DNA from: Desulfobacterales bacterium
GTDB taxonomy: Bacteria; Desulfobacterota; DSM-4660; Desulfatiglandales; B25-G16
Direction: 5' to 3'
Assembly: GCA_013375385.1 (NCBI GenBank)
Contig: JABXJY010000016.1
Location: forward strand, 1 to 24,118
Length of the DNA stretch: 24,118 bases
A model generated the notes under the pieces. The model did no database searches and had not been told where the DNA came from. It saw only the letters and a program-made list of their open reading frames with translations. Shown one piece after another: positions 1 to 7,381 of this stretch. The translations under genes and the position numbers were made by a program. Position 1 is the first letter of the stretch. Every line of letters begins with the position of its first letter.

Positions 1-2273
1 AGGTTGAACTCTTTGGCCATCCCCTTAAATCCCTCAAACATGTCCCTGCCGGCCCCTGCGAAATCAACACCATCAACAACGAGGGTATCCGGCGCGAAAC
101 CGACCTCTCTTACCAGATTTCTGAGATTCTTCCTGAGCCTGCTGAGGCCAAAGCTCTCTTTCAGATAGGCGAGGATTATCCTGTTTTTATCCAAGCGGGT
201 CCGAACCTCATATTCATTCTCAATATCCAGGACCTTAACAAGATCGGAGAAGATAACATGGCAATAAGAGGTAACCTTGGTAAACTCTGCCTTTCCCTGA
301 CTCAAAGATCTCAAGGTAGTAGCATATCCGAACATCTCTGCCAGAGGAACCTCGGCCTCAACGGTTGTAAACACCCCATCTTCCGTCGAGCTCATGATCA
401 AGCCCCTGCGCTGGTTGATAGAAGACATGACATTTCCCTGGAACTCAGAGGGACTCTCTACCGACACCTTCATAATCGGCTCCAGTATCGCGGGCTTGGC
501 TTTTAGGTATGCCTGTTTAAAAGCACCGATAGCTGCCTGGGCAAATGCCCTCTCAGAAGAGTCAACTACATGATGTTTTCCATCATTGACCGTAATCTTC
601 ATGCCGAGAACCGGAAATCCTATCAAGAGGCCCTTTCTCAGACAGGACTGGAAACCCTTGTCAACGGCGGGAATGAATTCTGAAGGAATGACGCCCCCCT
701 TCACCTGGTTAATAAATTCATAACCAGCCTCTTCTGAGGGTTCCATAAACCCGGCGACTCTCCCGTACTGACCTGCCCCGCCTGTCTGCTTCTTATGGGT
801 ATAATCAAACTCCGCCCGCCGTGAGATGGCCTCCCGATAGGCCACCTCGGGAGTCCCTGTATCCACCTGAGCCCCGAATTCCCTTTTCATCCTCTCCACA
901 TAAATTTCAAGATGCAATTCCCCCATCCCGGAGATAATGGTCTGGCCGGATTCGCCATCTACCCGGGACTGAAAGGTAGGGTCTTCCCTGATAAAGCGGT
1001 TAAGGGCCTTAGCCATCTTCGTGTCAGATCTATTGTCCTTTGTTGATATGGCCAGGGAAATTACCGGTTCCGGCACAAAAATGGAGCTCATGGTGTAGTT
1101 CAAGCGGCCATCGGTGAAGGTATCCCCCGAAAAGCAGTTGACCCCGAAAAGGGCCACAATGTCGCCTGCACGAGTCCTTGGGATATCCTCCATTTCATCG
1201 GCATGCATCCTCACCAGCCTTCCCACCTTGATCCTTTTTGTAGTCCTGGTATTTACCAAATCATCCCCTTTGCCTATAGTGCCCTGATAGATCCTGAGAT
1301 AGGTGAGCTGCCCATAGGGGGTTATCTCCAGTTTGAAGGCCAGGGCCACCAGGGGGTCATCGGGATCCGAGGAAAGCAATACCTCTTTTTCCTCCTCATC
1401 CATATCCAGCGCGCTGTTTTCCACCTCTGCCGGTGAAGGGAGATAGTTGGCAACGGCATCGAGTAAAGGCTGAACCCCCACGTTTTTGTACGCTGACCCG
1501 ATAAAGACAGGGGTCAGCTGTCTTGAGATGGTCCCCTCTCTTACCGCCTTATGTATCAGTTCCCCGCTGACACTGCCATCTAAAATAGCCTCCATCAATT
1601 CATCGGAAAACATGGAGGCGGCCTCCAGCAACTCCTCTCTTCTGGCAGCCGCCTCATCGAGGAAGAAGGATGGAATCTCTCCTTCCTTAACGTCCTCTCC
1701 AAAGGGGCCCTCAAAATAGAGAGCCTTCATGGAGACCAGATCTATCAAACCGGAGAAATCTCCTTCCAGTCCTATGGGTATCTGCATGAGTATGGCATTA
1801 TGATTCAATCTCTGGCGAAGTTGGGCCACAACACGGTATGGATCAGCACCTGCCCGATCACATTTATTGATAAAGGCCACCCTCGGCACCTTATACCGGT
1901 TCATTTGCCGGTCAACGGTAATAGACTGGGATTGTACACCTCCCACAGCACATAGAACCAGAATGGCCCCATCCAGAACCTTCAGGGAGCGCTCAACCTC
2001 AATGGTGAAGTCAACATGCCCGGGCGTATCAATAATGTTTATCCTATGATCTTTCCATTCACAGTAGGTAGCAGCAGAGGAAATGGTAATACCTCTCTCC
2101 TTTTCCAGCTCCATGGAATCCATGGTGGCACCAACGCCATCTTTTCCCTTTACCTCGTGGACGGCAAATATCCTCTTTGTATAGTAGAGTATTCTCTCTG
2201 TCAGGGTTGTCTTACCTGAATCAATATGGGCACTGATACCTATGTTTCTCAGGTATTGAATATCATCAACCAT
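1..2273 (-). CDS. fusA: Elongation factor G (type-1 spd/mtEFG1-like), partial, with non-EF-G C-terminal extension
   Basis: Ribosomal translocase GTPase acting in the cytoplasm. The frame is open for 757 residues and runs off the left edge. G motifs are all present: AHIDSGKT (15-22), RGITI (60-64), DTPGH (82-86), NKCD (136-139) and GSAYK. The N-terminal pattern RNIGISAHIDSGKTTLTER and HEVKGKDGVGA resembles the spd/mitochondrial EFG1 class rather than E. coli FusA. Start ATG at 2273 is preceded by AAGGAG (2285-2280) with a 6-nt spacer. Domains III-V follow to GYATTLRSLSQGKAEFT (about 649-665). From residue 666 (bases 1-278) the expected final strand and helix of domain V are absent. Instead at least 92 residues follow with motifs DKNRIILAYLK (695-705) and DTLVVDGVDF (729-738), the latter resembling a Walker-B-like strand. 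No frame break is needed. EF-G identity is certain; the extension may be a fusion, a deletion scar or an assembly chimera. Confidence 0.93.
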   Translation of the reverse strand, partial: MVDDIQYLRNIGISAHIDSGKTTLTERILYYTKRIFAVHEVKGKDGVGATMDSMELEKERGITISSAATYCEWKDHRINIIDTPGHVDFTIEVERSLKVLDGAILVLCAVGGVQSQSITVDRQMNRYKVPRVAFINKCDRAGADPYRVVAQLRQRLNHNAILMQIPIGLEGDFSGLIDLVSMKALYFEGPFGEDVKEGEIPSFFLDEAAARREELLEAASMFSDELMEAILDGSVSGELIHKAVREGTISRQLTPVFIGSAYKNVGVQPLLDAVANYLPSPAEVENSALDMDEEEKEVLLSSDPDDPLVALAFKLEITPYGQLTYLRIYQGTIGKGDDLVNTRTTKRIKVGRLVRMHADEMEDIPRTRAGDIVALFGVNCFSGDTFTDGRLNYTMSSIFVPEPVISLAISTKDNRSDTKMAKALNRFIREDPTFQSRVDGESGQTIISGMGELHLEIYVERMKREFGAQVDTGTPEVAYREAISRRAEFDYTHKKQTGGAGQYGRVAGFMEPSEEAGYEFINQVKGGVIPSEFIPAVDKGFQSCLRKGLLIGFPVLGMKITVNDGKHHVVDSSERAFAQAAIGAFKQAYLKAKPAILEPIMKVSVESPSEFQGNVMSSINQRRGLIMSSTEDGVFTTVEAEVPLAEMFGYATTLRSLSQGKAEFTKVTSYCHVIFSDLVKVLDIENEYEVRTRLDKNRIILAYLKESFGLSRLRKNLRNLVREVGFAPDTLVVDGVDFAGAGRDMFEGFKGMAKEFN

Positions 2274-2841
2274 CAAGGGCTCCTTCTGTGACTAACACAG
2301 TTCTTTCGCTCGTGTGTAGGATCTCACCAGGGGTCATCTCAGTGAAAGGCATTTTACATACTACTAATCGGGAAACATCGCAAGCAAGAATTTTCCCAAT
2401 CTCAACAAAAATGGGCCTCCTGGGGAAAGATTCCCGAAGCCTCCCACTCCTTACCTCTCGCCATCCGACAATCTACAATATATAATCGCCAAAAAGGAAG
2501 AGGCTGTGTCCCGATTTAGTCGGGATAACGGCCTTTGCGGGCTCTTGCATAAGGCTAAGTCCTTCGATTCATAAGTTCAATTAGGAACTTATTTACTCAG
2601 GACTTAGTGCTGAGTGAGCAATTCCTCCGGGCTAAATTTAGAAAATACGTCACTGTATTTCCGAATCGAAGCACCAAGGGATTATCAGACACCCACGAGC
2701 CCTATCCCCCACCGCCCATCCTTTTTTTCAAACATCTTCTTCCCGTCCGTTATGTGGCCTTCATCTCCACCTCTCCCAGGTCATGGACTGTAGCTCTGCG
2801 CGTTGATCCAATTGCCGCTTGACAAGGCCTGAGAGTTGGTT
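2274..2841. other. Intergenic region rich in inverted repeats
   Basis: I see no convincing gene here; the short plus-strand frames lack ribosome sites and recognisable sequence. The stretch carries the 5' region of the EF-G gene (ribosome site at 2280-2285) and, further right, several perfect inverted repeats between 2509 and 2671, listed separately. It ends at the aldolase promoter. Confidence 0.6.
2509..2671. repeat. Cluster of overlapping inverted repeats (structured element)
   Basis: Perfect pairs seen: TCCCGA 2509-2514 with 2520-2525 (loop TTTAG); CTAAGTCC 2555-2562 with GGACTTAG 2600-2607; inside it ATAAGTTC 2571-2578 with GAACTTAT 2585-2592; CTTCGATTC 2562-2570 with GAATCGAAG 2663-2671; AAATAC 2643-2648 with GTATTT 2655-2660; and the palindrome CTAAATTTAG 2632-2641. 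The 2555/2600 and 2562/2663 pairings cannot both form as simple nested stems. They are either alternatives or a pseudoknot. Could be an RNA structure, a decayed element end or a recombination site; no function is assigned. Confidence 0.5.
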
Positions 2842-2848
2842 TTAAGAT
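2819..2848 (+). promoter_or_regulatory. Probable sigma-70 promoter of the aldolase gene
   Basis: TTGACA at 2819-2824 is followed after 18 bp by TAAGAT at 2843-2848, a 4/6 match to the -10 consensus. It points at the aldolase gene about 100 bp downstream. The -10 box lies inside a perfect palindrome (2842-2865). Confidence 0.5.
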
Positions 2849-2865
2849 AATATAAATTATCTTAA
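2842..2865. promoter_or_regulatory. Palindromic operator candidate over the -10 box
   Basis: TTAAGATAAT (2842-2851), spacer ATAA, then its exact reverse complement ATTATCTTAA (2856-2865). The 10+10 bp dyad covers the predicted -10 and start-site region of the aldolase promoter, the position expected of a repressor site for a dimeric regulator. The regulator is unknown. A transcript hairpin is the alternative, but its A/T stem and absence of a T tract make a terminator unlikely. Confidence 0.45.
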
Positions 2866-2951
2866 CGATGAAACTTATACCCTTGTGTGGTGCCCACAGG
2901 CATAAACAAGGCACCGGCACACCGAACAACAACAATGGAGCGGAGCTAACC

Positions 2952-4247
2952 ATGTCTTTGGAGAATCAGAAATCCACCCTAGAGTTTGAAAGAGCCCTCG
3001 AGATTGGGCGTCCACCCAATATCACCCATCTGTTTCCACACTCGAGCGCCTTGATCGTCAGCGGTAAGGTTATAGACCGAGCCATGATCGCCAAAGGAAA
3101 GGCCATGACCATCGCTGCAAACGGAAGAAATCATTTTGTCATCCGCGGGGCACTTTCGGCGGCCCAGAGGGCCAATGCCGCCATAATCATAGAGATTGCC
3201 AAATCAGAAGGCGGAGCAGATGCCTACTGTGCAGTGAATTACTGGAACCTGGCAAGACAGGTCGATACCGTCTGCAACGAACTGGGGATCACCATCCCTG
3301 TAGCGATCCATGCGGACCATTACGGGATCAGAGGGGATCAGGATGTCGAGGCGGCCAGGATCGAGATTCCATCTATGTTTGATGCGGGGATCACCTCCAT
3401 TGCCATCGATGCCTCGCACCTGCCCGACGACAGGAATCTTCTTGCCAATATGGCCCTGAGCGCCTATGTACCCGTATGGGCCGGTTATGAGACCGAGGTC
3501 GGGGAGATCAAGGGCAAGGAGGGTCTTTCCACGGTACAGGAGGCGCTCTTCTTGATCCAAGGCCTGAACGCCCACGGCATCTTTCCTGACTGGATAGCGC
3601 TCAATAACGGCACCACCCACGGGATAGAGGCGAGTGATCAGGGCATTCAGGTACCATTAACGCGAGAGATCCATGAGGCCCTGGCCAGATTTAAGATATC
3701 AGGGGCTCAGCACGGGACCTCAGGGAACAATTCCGAGCGGCTTCGAAGGATCGCCCAGGAGACCAGCACCACCAAGGCCAATGTGGCCACGGCCCTCCAG
3801 ATGATCTCCTGGGGTGTCAGGGTCAATGACTACGGCAACGCCTATCTGGATGAAAATGGGGAGTTCTTCAAGGAACCGGAAAGGGGTGTGACAGAGGCCA
3901 TGTGGACGGAGATGACGGCCTATGCAAAATCAAAGAGCCTCAAGGCCGGGGATTACAAGAAGCTCAACCTCCCCTTTGAAAACAAGCTCCTGGGATTGCC
4001 GCGCGAGGTGAGGCAGAGGATGTGCAAGGGGGTGGAGGACTTTATTTACGGACTTCTGACCGATGTCTTTAATGCACAGGATTCGGCCCCCCTGGCCATT
4101 GAGGCCATCCTCGAGGCAGGCTCCTATGATCTCGGCCCCAAGGTGAACCGAATCGAGGACCCCAGTGAGTGGACAGAGGTCAAGATCCGGGAGCGTGCAG
4201 CCAGAATCGTGACGGATAAGGGCCCTGAGGGCGATTTCGAAGATTGA
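2952..4247 (+). CDS. fba: Class II (zinc-dependent) fructose-bisphosphate aldolase
   Basis: Cytoplasmic glycolysis/gluconeogenesis enzyme that reversibly cleaves fructose 1,6-bisphosphate to dihydroxyacetone phosphate and glyceraldehyde 3-phosphate. The 431-residue form shows the class II signatures: AIHADHYG (zinc His and catalytic Asp, about 118-125), AIDASHLP (151-158), GYETEVGEI with the acidic metal ligand region (178-186), NNGTTHG (218-224, His ligand and phosphate loop) and GAQHGTSGNN (251-260, phosphate binding). The frame is open upstream to 2868, but ATG 2952 is preferred: CGGAG (2941-2945) sits 6 nt before it, and the upstream 28 codons look non-coding. It belongs to the long class II group of over 400 residues. 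Substrate could also be tagatose or a related bisphosphate. Promoter and operator candidate lie at 2819-2865. Confidence 0.93.
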   Translation: MSLENQKSTLEFERALEIGRPPNITHLFPHSSALIVSGKVIDRAMIAKGKAMTIAANGRNHFVIRGALSAAQRANAAIIIEIAKSEGGADAYCAVNYWNLARQVDTVCNELGITIPVAIHADHYGIRGDQDVEAARIEIPSMFDAGITSIAIDASHLPDDRNLLANMALSAYVPVWAGYETEVGEIKGKEGLSTVQEALFLIQGLNAHGIFPDWIALNNGTTHGIEASDQGIQVPLTREIHEALARFKISGAQHGTSGNNSERLRRIAQETSTTKANVATALQMISWGVRVNDYGNAYLDENGEFFKEPERGVTEAMWTEMTAYAKSKSLKAGDYKKLNLPFENKLLGLPREVRQRMCKGVEDFIYGLLTDVFNAQDSAPLAIEAILEAGSYDLGPKVNRIEDPSEWTEVKIRERAARIVTDKGPEGDFED

Positions 4248-4254
4248 CGCAAGG

Positions 4255-4270
4255 CTGCCGTCTCCGGCAG
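4255..4270 (+). terminator. GC-rich hairpin after the aldolase gene (weak terminator candidate)
   Basis: CTGCCG, loop TCTC, CGGCAG begins 7 bases after the aldolase stop. There is no following T tract, so intrinsic termination is doubtful; it may instead protect the mRNA 3' end. Confidence 0.25.
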
Positions 4271-4339
4271 ACCCTGCCCACGCCGGGTACTTGTTCCGGT
4301 ATCTCTTATCCCCCCCCTTCCCTAAGGGAGTAAAAGAGA

Positions 4340-4852
4340 ATGACCAGGAAAACAGCAATATCCCTGATTTCCATATCTATTTTTGTGCTCACCAGCCAGG
4401 CCCTGGCTGATGAGAATTTAGAATCAGCTAAGAAATTATTTGGTGCCCAAGAATACAATGATGCCATACGTTTTGTGAAAAAAGTTGTCGAAGAACAGCC
4501 TTCTAATGCAGAAGCATGGCTTCTATTGGGTGATTGTTACAGTAGACTGGGGAAAGACAAAAAGGCAATCAGACCATACCAAGAGGTCATTCGAATCAAA
4601 CCTGAGCATGCAGATGCTGTTTTCAGGTTGGGGGTCAGCTTTACCAGACTGGGCCAGCACTCAAATGCAATTGAGGCTTACAAACAAGCCGTTCGAATTC
4701 AACCTGAGCATGCACAAGCCCATTTTTACCTTGGCGTGAGTTATGATCGTATGGGTAGAGTCGGCGATGCCTTCGAGCACTACAAGATTCTCAAAACTCT
4801 CGACGAGAGCCTTGCAGATGAATTGTACAGGATTATTCTTGGTTCCTCGTGA
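4340..4852 (+). CDS. Secreted tetratricopeptide-repeat protein
   Basis: A 170-residue protein with a cleavable signal peptide (basic MTRK, hydrophobic core 6-20, cleavage probably after ALA at 21-23). The mature part is almost entirely TPR repeats: roughly 25-58, 59-92 (AEAWLLLGDCYSRLGKDKKA), 93-126 (ADAVFRLGVSFTRLGQHSNA) and 127-160 (AQAHFYLGVSYDRMGRVGDA), each ending near a P-x-x-A-x-A register. TPRs are protein-docking scaffolds; here the site is periplasmic or outer-membrane associated. ATG 4340 has AAGGGAG (4324-4330) 9 nt upstream. It lies 92 bp after the aldolase in the same direction and could be co-transcribed, but no functional link is evident. The partner is unknown. The conserved TPR consensus supports a real gene. 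Confidence 0.88.
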   Translation: MTRKTAISLISISIFVLTSQALADENLESAKKLFGAQEYNDAIRFVKKVVEEQPSNAEAWLLLGDCYSRLGKDKKAIRPYQEVIRIKPEHADAVFRLGVSFTRLGQHSNAIEAYKQAVRIQPEHAQAHFYLGVSYDRMGRVGDAFEHYKILKTLDESLADELYRIILGSS

Positions 4853-5178
4853 GAACCTTCCAACACAGAACCCATCTGTTATCTCTCCAGTAATTTCTGT
4901 TCTTGCCCCCCATTTTGCCAGCAGTGATCAAGCCTTGACCTCTATTGATTTTGTGGCATTCTAACCGTGAACAAATTCCAGAACCTCTACTAGTTACTTT
5001 TCCGTATTTTGTGTTCTTCTTTGCTACCTGTACCCTAGAAGTTTAAGAGCATGAATAGCAGATCGCAGCGAAAATTGTGCACATATGCACTGTTTCATGT
5101 GCATTTCTTTCTCCTTGCCTTCACCAGAACTACCTGCTTAGATCAACTCTTTTACTTATGCATTGTACCATGATCGTC

Positions 5179-5202
5179 TGAAGCTTCCATTGAAGCTTCC
5201 AT
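5179..5202. repeat. Perfect 12-bp tandem duplication
   Basis: TGAAGCTTCCAT occurs twice head to tail, each copy containing the palindrome GAAGCTTC. It could be slippage, or paired sites for a regulator upstream of the PilZ gene. Confidence 0.6.
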
Positions 5203-5263
5203 AGAGTAGAAATCTCCGGAACCCTGGGGTGGGAATCGTTTTCTCAATCAAAGAATTAGCTTC

Positions 5264-5279
5264 TGGCACGCAATTTGAA
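5264..5279 (+). promoter_or_regulatory. Weak sigma-54-like promoter match before the PilZ gene
   Basis: TGGCAC-N5-TTGAA, about 70 bp before the PilZ start. The -24 half is perfect, but the -12 half has GA in place of the nearly invariant GC, so this is only a candidate. Confidence 0.22.
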
Positions 5280-5347
5280 GATAAGGAAGTACCCGTTACC
5301 CCAAAAATATCGGATGCACCCAGGTGGAAACAATAAGAGGATAGCCT

Positions 5348-5698
5348 ATGGAAGACCACTTAATAGAGAGAAGATCTGAACCCAGAAGCATTATAGATCA
5401 ATACTATAGTGTAGAATTTTCAATAAGTGAAAGCACCTTTGTTTATCAATTCAAAATCTGGGATATATCACCGAAAGGAACCTGTGTATTGGTAAAGGAA
5501 GATTCTGGTCTATTGAATCGCCTAAAGGTCGGTGACATAATGAATCTGAAATACTACACGACTGATTCATCAAGACCCATTGAATACTTGGAAACAGAGA
5601 TCAGACATATCGCCAAAGATGAAAAAGGGCGATTTAAAGGACTCTACTTAGTTGGACTATCGATCTTAGACGATCTAAGCTCTAATCCCTCAGGCTGA
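5348..5698 (+). CDS. Single-domain PilZ protein (cyclic-di-GMP receptor candidate)
   Basis: A 116-residue cytoplasmic protein consisting of little more than a PilZ domain. Both cyclic-di-GMP binding signatures are present: the arginine motif ERRSEPR (R9-x3-R13) near the N-terminus and DISPKG (D39-x-S41-x2-G44). The rest alternates beta-strands ending in VGLSILDDL, consistent with the six-stranded barrel. Known PilZ proteins transmit cyclic-di-GMP levels to motility, exopolysaccharide or secretion machinery; the target here is unknown. ATG 5348 is preceded by AAGAGG (5335-5340) with a 7-nt spacer. It stands alone between long gaps, so it is probably monocistronic. Binding is inferred from the intact motifs. 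Confidence 0.85.
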   Translation: MEDHLIERRSEPRSIIDQYYSVEFSISESTFVYQFKIWDISPKGTCVLVKEDSGLLNRLKVGDIMNLKYYTTDSSRPIEYLETEIRHIAKDEKGRFKGLYLVGLSILDDLSSNPSG

Positions 5699-6240
5699 AC
5701 CCGTATCGAGGGTACCATGAAAGGGGGGGGCACCCCTAGTTATACAAATTATCTGCAATCGAAATCGAGATATTTATTTATGGACATCCCCCTTTCCCGC
5801 CACTGATCCTTCCCTTTATAGAACCAAAAAAATGAAACGGAAAAAATAAAAAGATTCAAAAAATGCCATTTTTTGAAGTAAATGAAAGCTTGATAATGTT
5901 GATAAATCGGCATATGTTGTCAGCAAGTAACAAAAGTAGCTGAATTCAATGATAATTTTTGATCATGCTCGTTTCCTCTTCCAGCAAGGAGTTGAAGGGA
6001 CTATGTGGTATTATTCCCATTAGATCAATATATTATCTCTGTTGAAAACCCAGGCCGAGGCTAAGATAATTTTCCATATAATCGCCTTTGACAGTTATGT
6101 TCATTTTTTTGGAGAAAGTAGGATGAACAAAGTTTACACCCTTGTTGAATTGGGGCTAGATCATGGAAGTGACAGAATCACGCTAACAGATTGTTGAATT
6201 TGAAGTCTGAGGCGTGGCGAGCAGCTGAGGAGCTTGGAAC
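5699..6240. other. AT-rich non-coding gap with a perfect inverted repeat
   Basis: It holds an 8-G run near 5723-5730, a 23-bp inverted repeat at 5855-5877, and the word GCATATGTTGTC (5910-5921) that recurs at 6592-6603. A 24-codon frame at 6123-6197 (MNKVYTLVELGLDHGSDRIT...) with GGAG about 9 nt upstream is too short to judge; it could be a leader peptide or a remnant. Confidence 0.45.
5855..5877. terminator. 23-bp near-perfect palindrome with A6/T6 arms (bidirectional terminator candidate)
   Basis: TTCAAAAAATG, one central base, then the exact reverse complement CATTTTTTGAA. The T6 run lies inside the arm, so the stem is AT-rich and weak; a protein-binding palindrome is an equal possibility. 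It lies 157 bp after the PilZ stop. Confidence 0.3.
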
Positions 6241-6444
6241 ATGTTAGAGAAGAGGCTCTCTGGCATTGATCGACGCTCTCAAAAAGACAGATGCACGGTA
6301 TATGATCTTGATTACTTCTTTAATGGAGGGGTCGAGAGAAGGAGTTGGTTGGAGCGAAGGTCCCAAGCCGAGCGGAGAGAACGGTGGAAAAGGGTGAATA
6401 GGTGGGCCAGTCGTCCCATGAGAGACTCAGAGCATCAAATGTAG
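6241..6444 (+). CDS. Small arginine-rich protein with repeated (D/E)RR(S) motifs
   Basis: A 67-residue protein whose N-terminal and central parts repeat short basic-acidic units: GIDRRSQKDR, then a neutral DLDYFFNGG segment, then VERRSWLERRSQAERRERW. There is no signal peptide and no cysteine. ATG 6241 is preceded by GAGGAG (6227-6232) with an 8-nt spacer. The (D/E)RRS units recall the N-terminal arginine motif of PilZ domains (ERRSEPR in the protein at 5348), but the barrel is missing. I believe similar small proteins occur in Desulfobacterota; that is from memory and unverified. Function unknown. A nucleotide- or nucleic-acid-binding role is only a guess from charge. The good ribosome site and patterned sequence argue that it is a real gene. 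Confidence 0.6.
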   Translation: MLEKRLSGIDRRSQKDRCTVYDLDYFFNGGVERRSWLERRSQAERRERWKRVNRWASRPMRDSEHQM

Positions 6445-6819
6445 CGTCTTTATCTTTTCTCCCTTTTCTATTGCAGCGGCTTACCCTACCCGCATAACTC
6501 TCGGCACCTTCTACAAGACCGGTGTCTGCCCACACTATCATTTAACGCCAAAGATACGGCCATCACATCTCTGCCTCTTTAGTTAGAATATGCATATGTT
6601 GTCTATCAGTAGTGCAGCCCAGAAATAAAGGTCACTGCCATGGCACCTTAACAATAGGAGGCCGAAAGATTAGCGAATACTGTTTATAATCTCCAATAAA
6701 ACCAGATTGAGTGCGAGGATTGCATCCGGCAAGAAGTGGAAAGGTTTCAACTGCAGCCGGGAATCACGTTTCCGTTGGCCAGCGATGGTTTAGGTACCGT
6801 GCTCTAGAGAGAGGAAAAG
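6445..6819. other. Non-coding gap with a possible -10 box
   Basis: No gene is supported. TATAAT at 6685-6690 is a perfect -10 hexamer without a recognisable -35, and would give a 5' leader of about 120 nt to the 69-aa gene. The word GCATATGTTGTC at 6592-6603 repeats that at 5910-5921. No known riboswitch consensus was recognised. Confidence 0.4.
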
Positions 6820-7029
6820 ATGGAGACGAAGTATAAGACTCTCAAGGAGTTGAAAGAGGCCCTTGGTAGAGGGGAGATTGAGGTAGACCCAGAACGCGGT
6901 GATTGTCTTACGTTAGAAAGTGACATTGCCTATTTTTATGTTGACGATGAGTGTGTCTTTAGAATGCACCCATCCGATCTTCTTGAGGAGGCGTTAAATT
7001 TATTGGGCGTCCCCTGGCAGATTGCTTGA
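6820..7029 (+). CDS. Small acidic protein of unknown function
   Basis: A 69-residue protein with no signal peptide or membrane segment. It has an amphipathic N-terminal helix (KTLKELKEALGRGEI), a central segment that looks like beta-strands (CLTLESDIAYFYVDDECVF), and a C-terminal helix (SDLLEEALNLLGV). ATG 6820 follows AGAGGA about 5 nt upstream. Composition and periodicity look genuinely coding, but I do not recognise a family. Size and fold pattern would fit a small regulatory or antitoxin-like protein, yet no partner toxin frame follows, so this is not claimed. It stands alone among the small genes of this stretch. Confidence 0.55.
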   Translation: METKYKTLKELKEALGRGEIEVDPERGDCLTLESDIAYFYVDDECVFRMHPSDLLEEALNLLGVPWQIA

Positions 7030-7381
7030 ACTACGATTCTGGTCACATTGCTCGCCGCCGCATCATTGAACAAATCAGAGAAATAGCCAGCTTAACTTCT
7101 ATTCAAAAAAGGACCTGGCCCCTTTCCATAAGCATTATCAGCTCACTGCCCACCCTTTAAGAGGGATGAAAGCAGTTAAAGGGAAAAAGATGGTTGGGAG
7201 TTACTCAACCTAGTCAACAACATCCCGGCCTTCACTGTGGCAAAGGCGTATGGCCATTTGTCGGCTCGGGCCACCCTAACCGGGAGTTAAAAGCTCTCTC
7301 TGAGGACAGTCAACAGATATATGAGTTCTCAATTCGGGTGATGGATGATAATGGCCAGATTGGGGAAAAGTGTTTTGGTGA
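7030..7381. other. Gap with repeat copy 1 and a possible gene remnant
   Basis: Contains the 86-bp repeat (7150-7235). Just after it, the plus-strand frame at about 7236-7385 reads protein-like (NRELKALSEDSQQIYEFSI then RVMDDNGQIGEKCFGDYF) with no start of its own, and runs into the antisense of the cytochrome gene. It may be a remnant truncated on its left by the repeat; no family recognised. Confidence 0.35.
7150..7235 (+). repeat. 86-bp dispersed repeat, copy 1
   Basis: Aligns without gaps to 10262-10347, differing at 9 positions, all transitions. It contains an inverted repeat conserved in both copies: CCCTTTAA (7153-7160) and TTAAAGGG, enclosing a 15-base loop. Homology ends at CTTCAC (7230-7235); flanking sequences are unrelated. 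Confidence 0.85.

Larger units (their letters stand above)
4853..5347. other. Non-coding gap with a 12-bp tandem duplication
   Basis: No supportable gene. The only clear structure is an exact tandem duplication of TGAAGCTTCCAT at 5179-5190 and 5191-5202. A sigma-54-like match at 5264-5279 lies about 70 bp before the PilZ gene. Confidence 0.5.

Noticed and set aside
258..2485. Several plus-strand frames of 60-82 codons across the left end
   Set aside because: Most are antisense shadows of the EF-G gene, and the last lies in its upstream region; none has a ribosome site or recognisable sequence.
2607..2822. 71-codon plus-strand frame before the aldolase promoter
   Set aside because: It overlaps the palindromic cluster, has a proline run and no ribosome site. 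It looks non-coding.
6700..6819. Possible cyclic-di-GMP (GEMM) riboswitch before the 69-aa gene, from GATGGTTTAGGTACCG
   Set aside because: Only a faint likeness to the 3' part of the motif; the core GCAAA and paired helices are not present.
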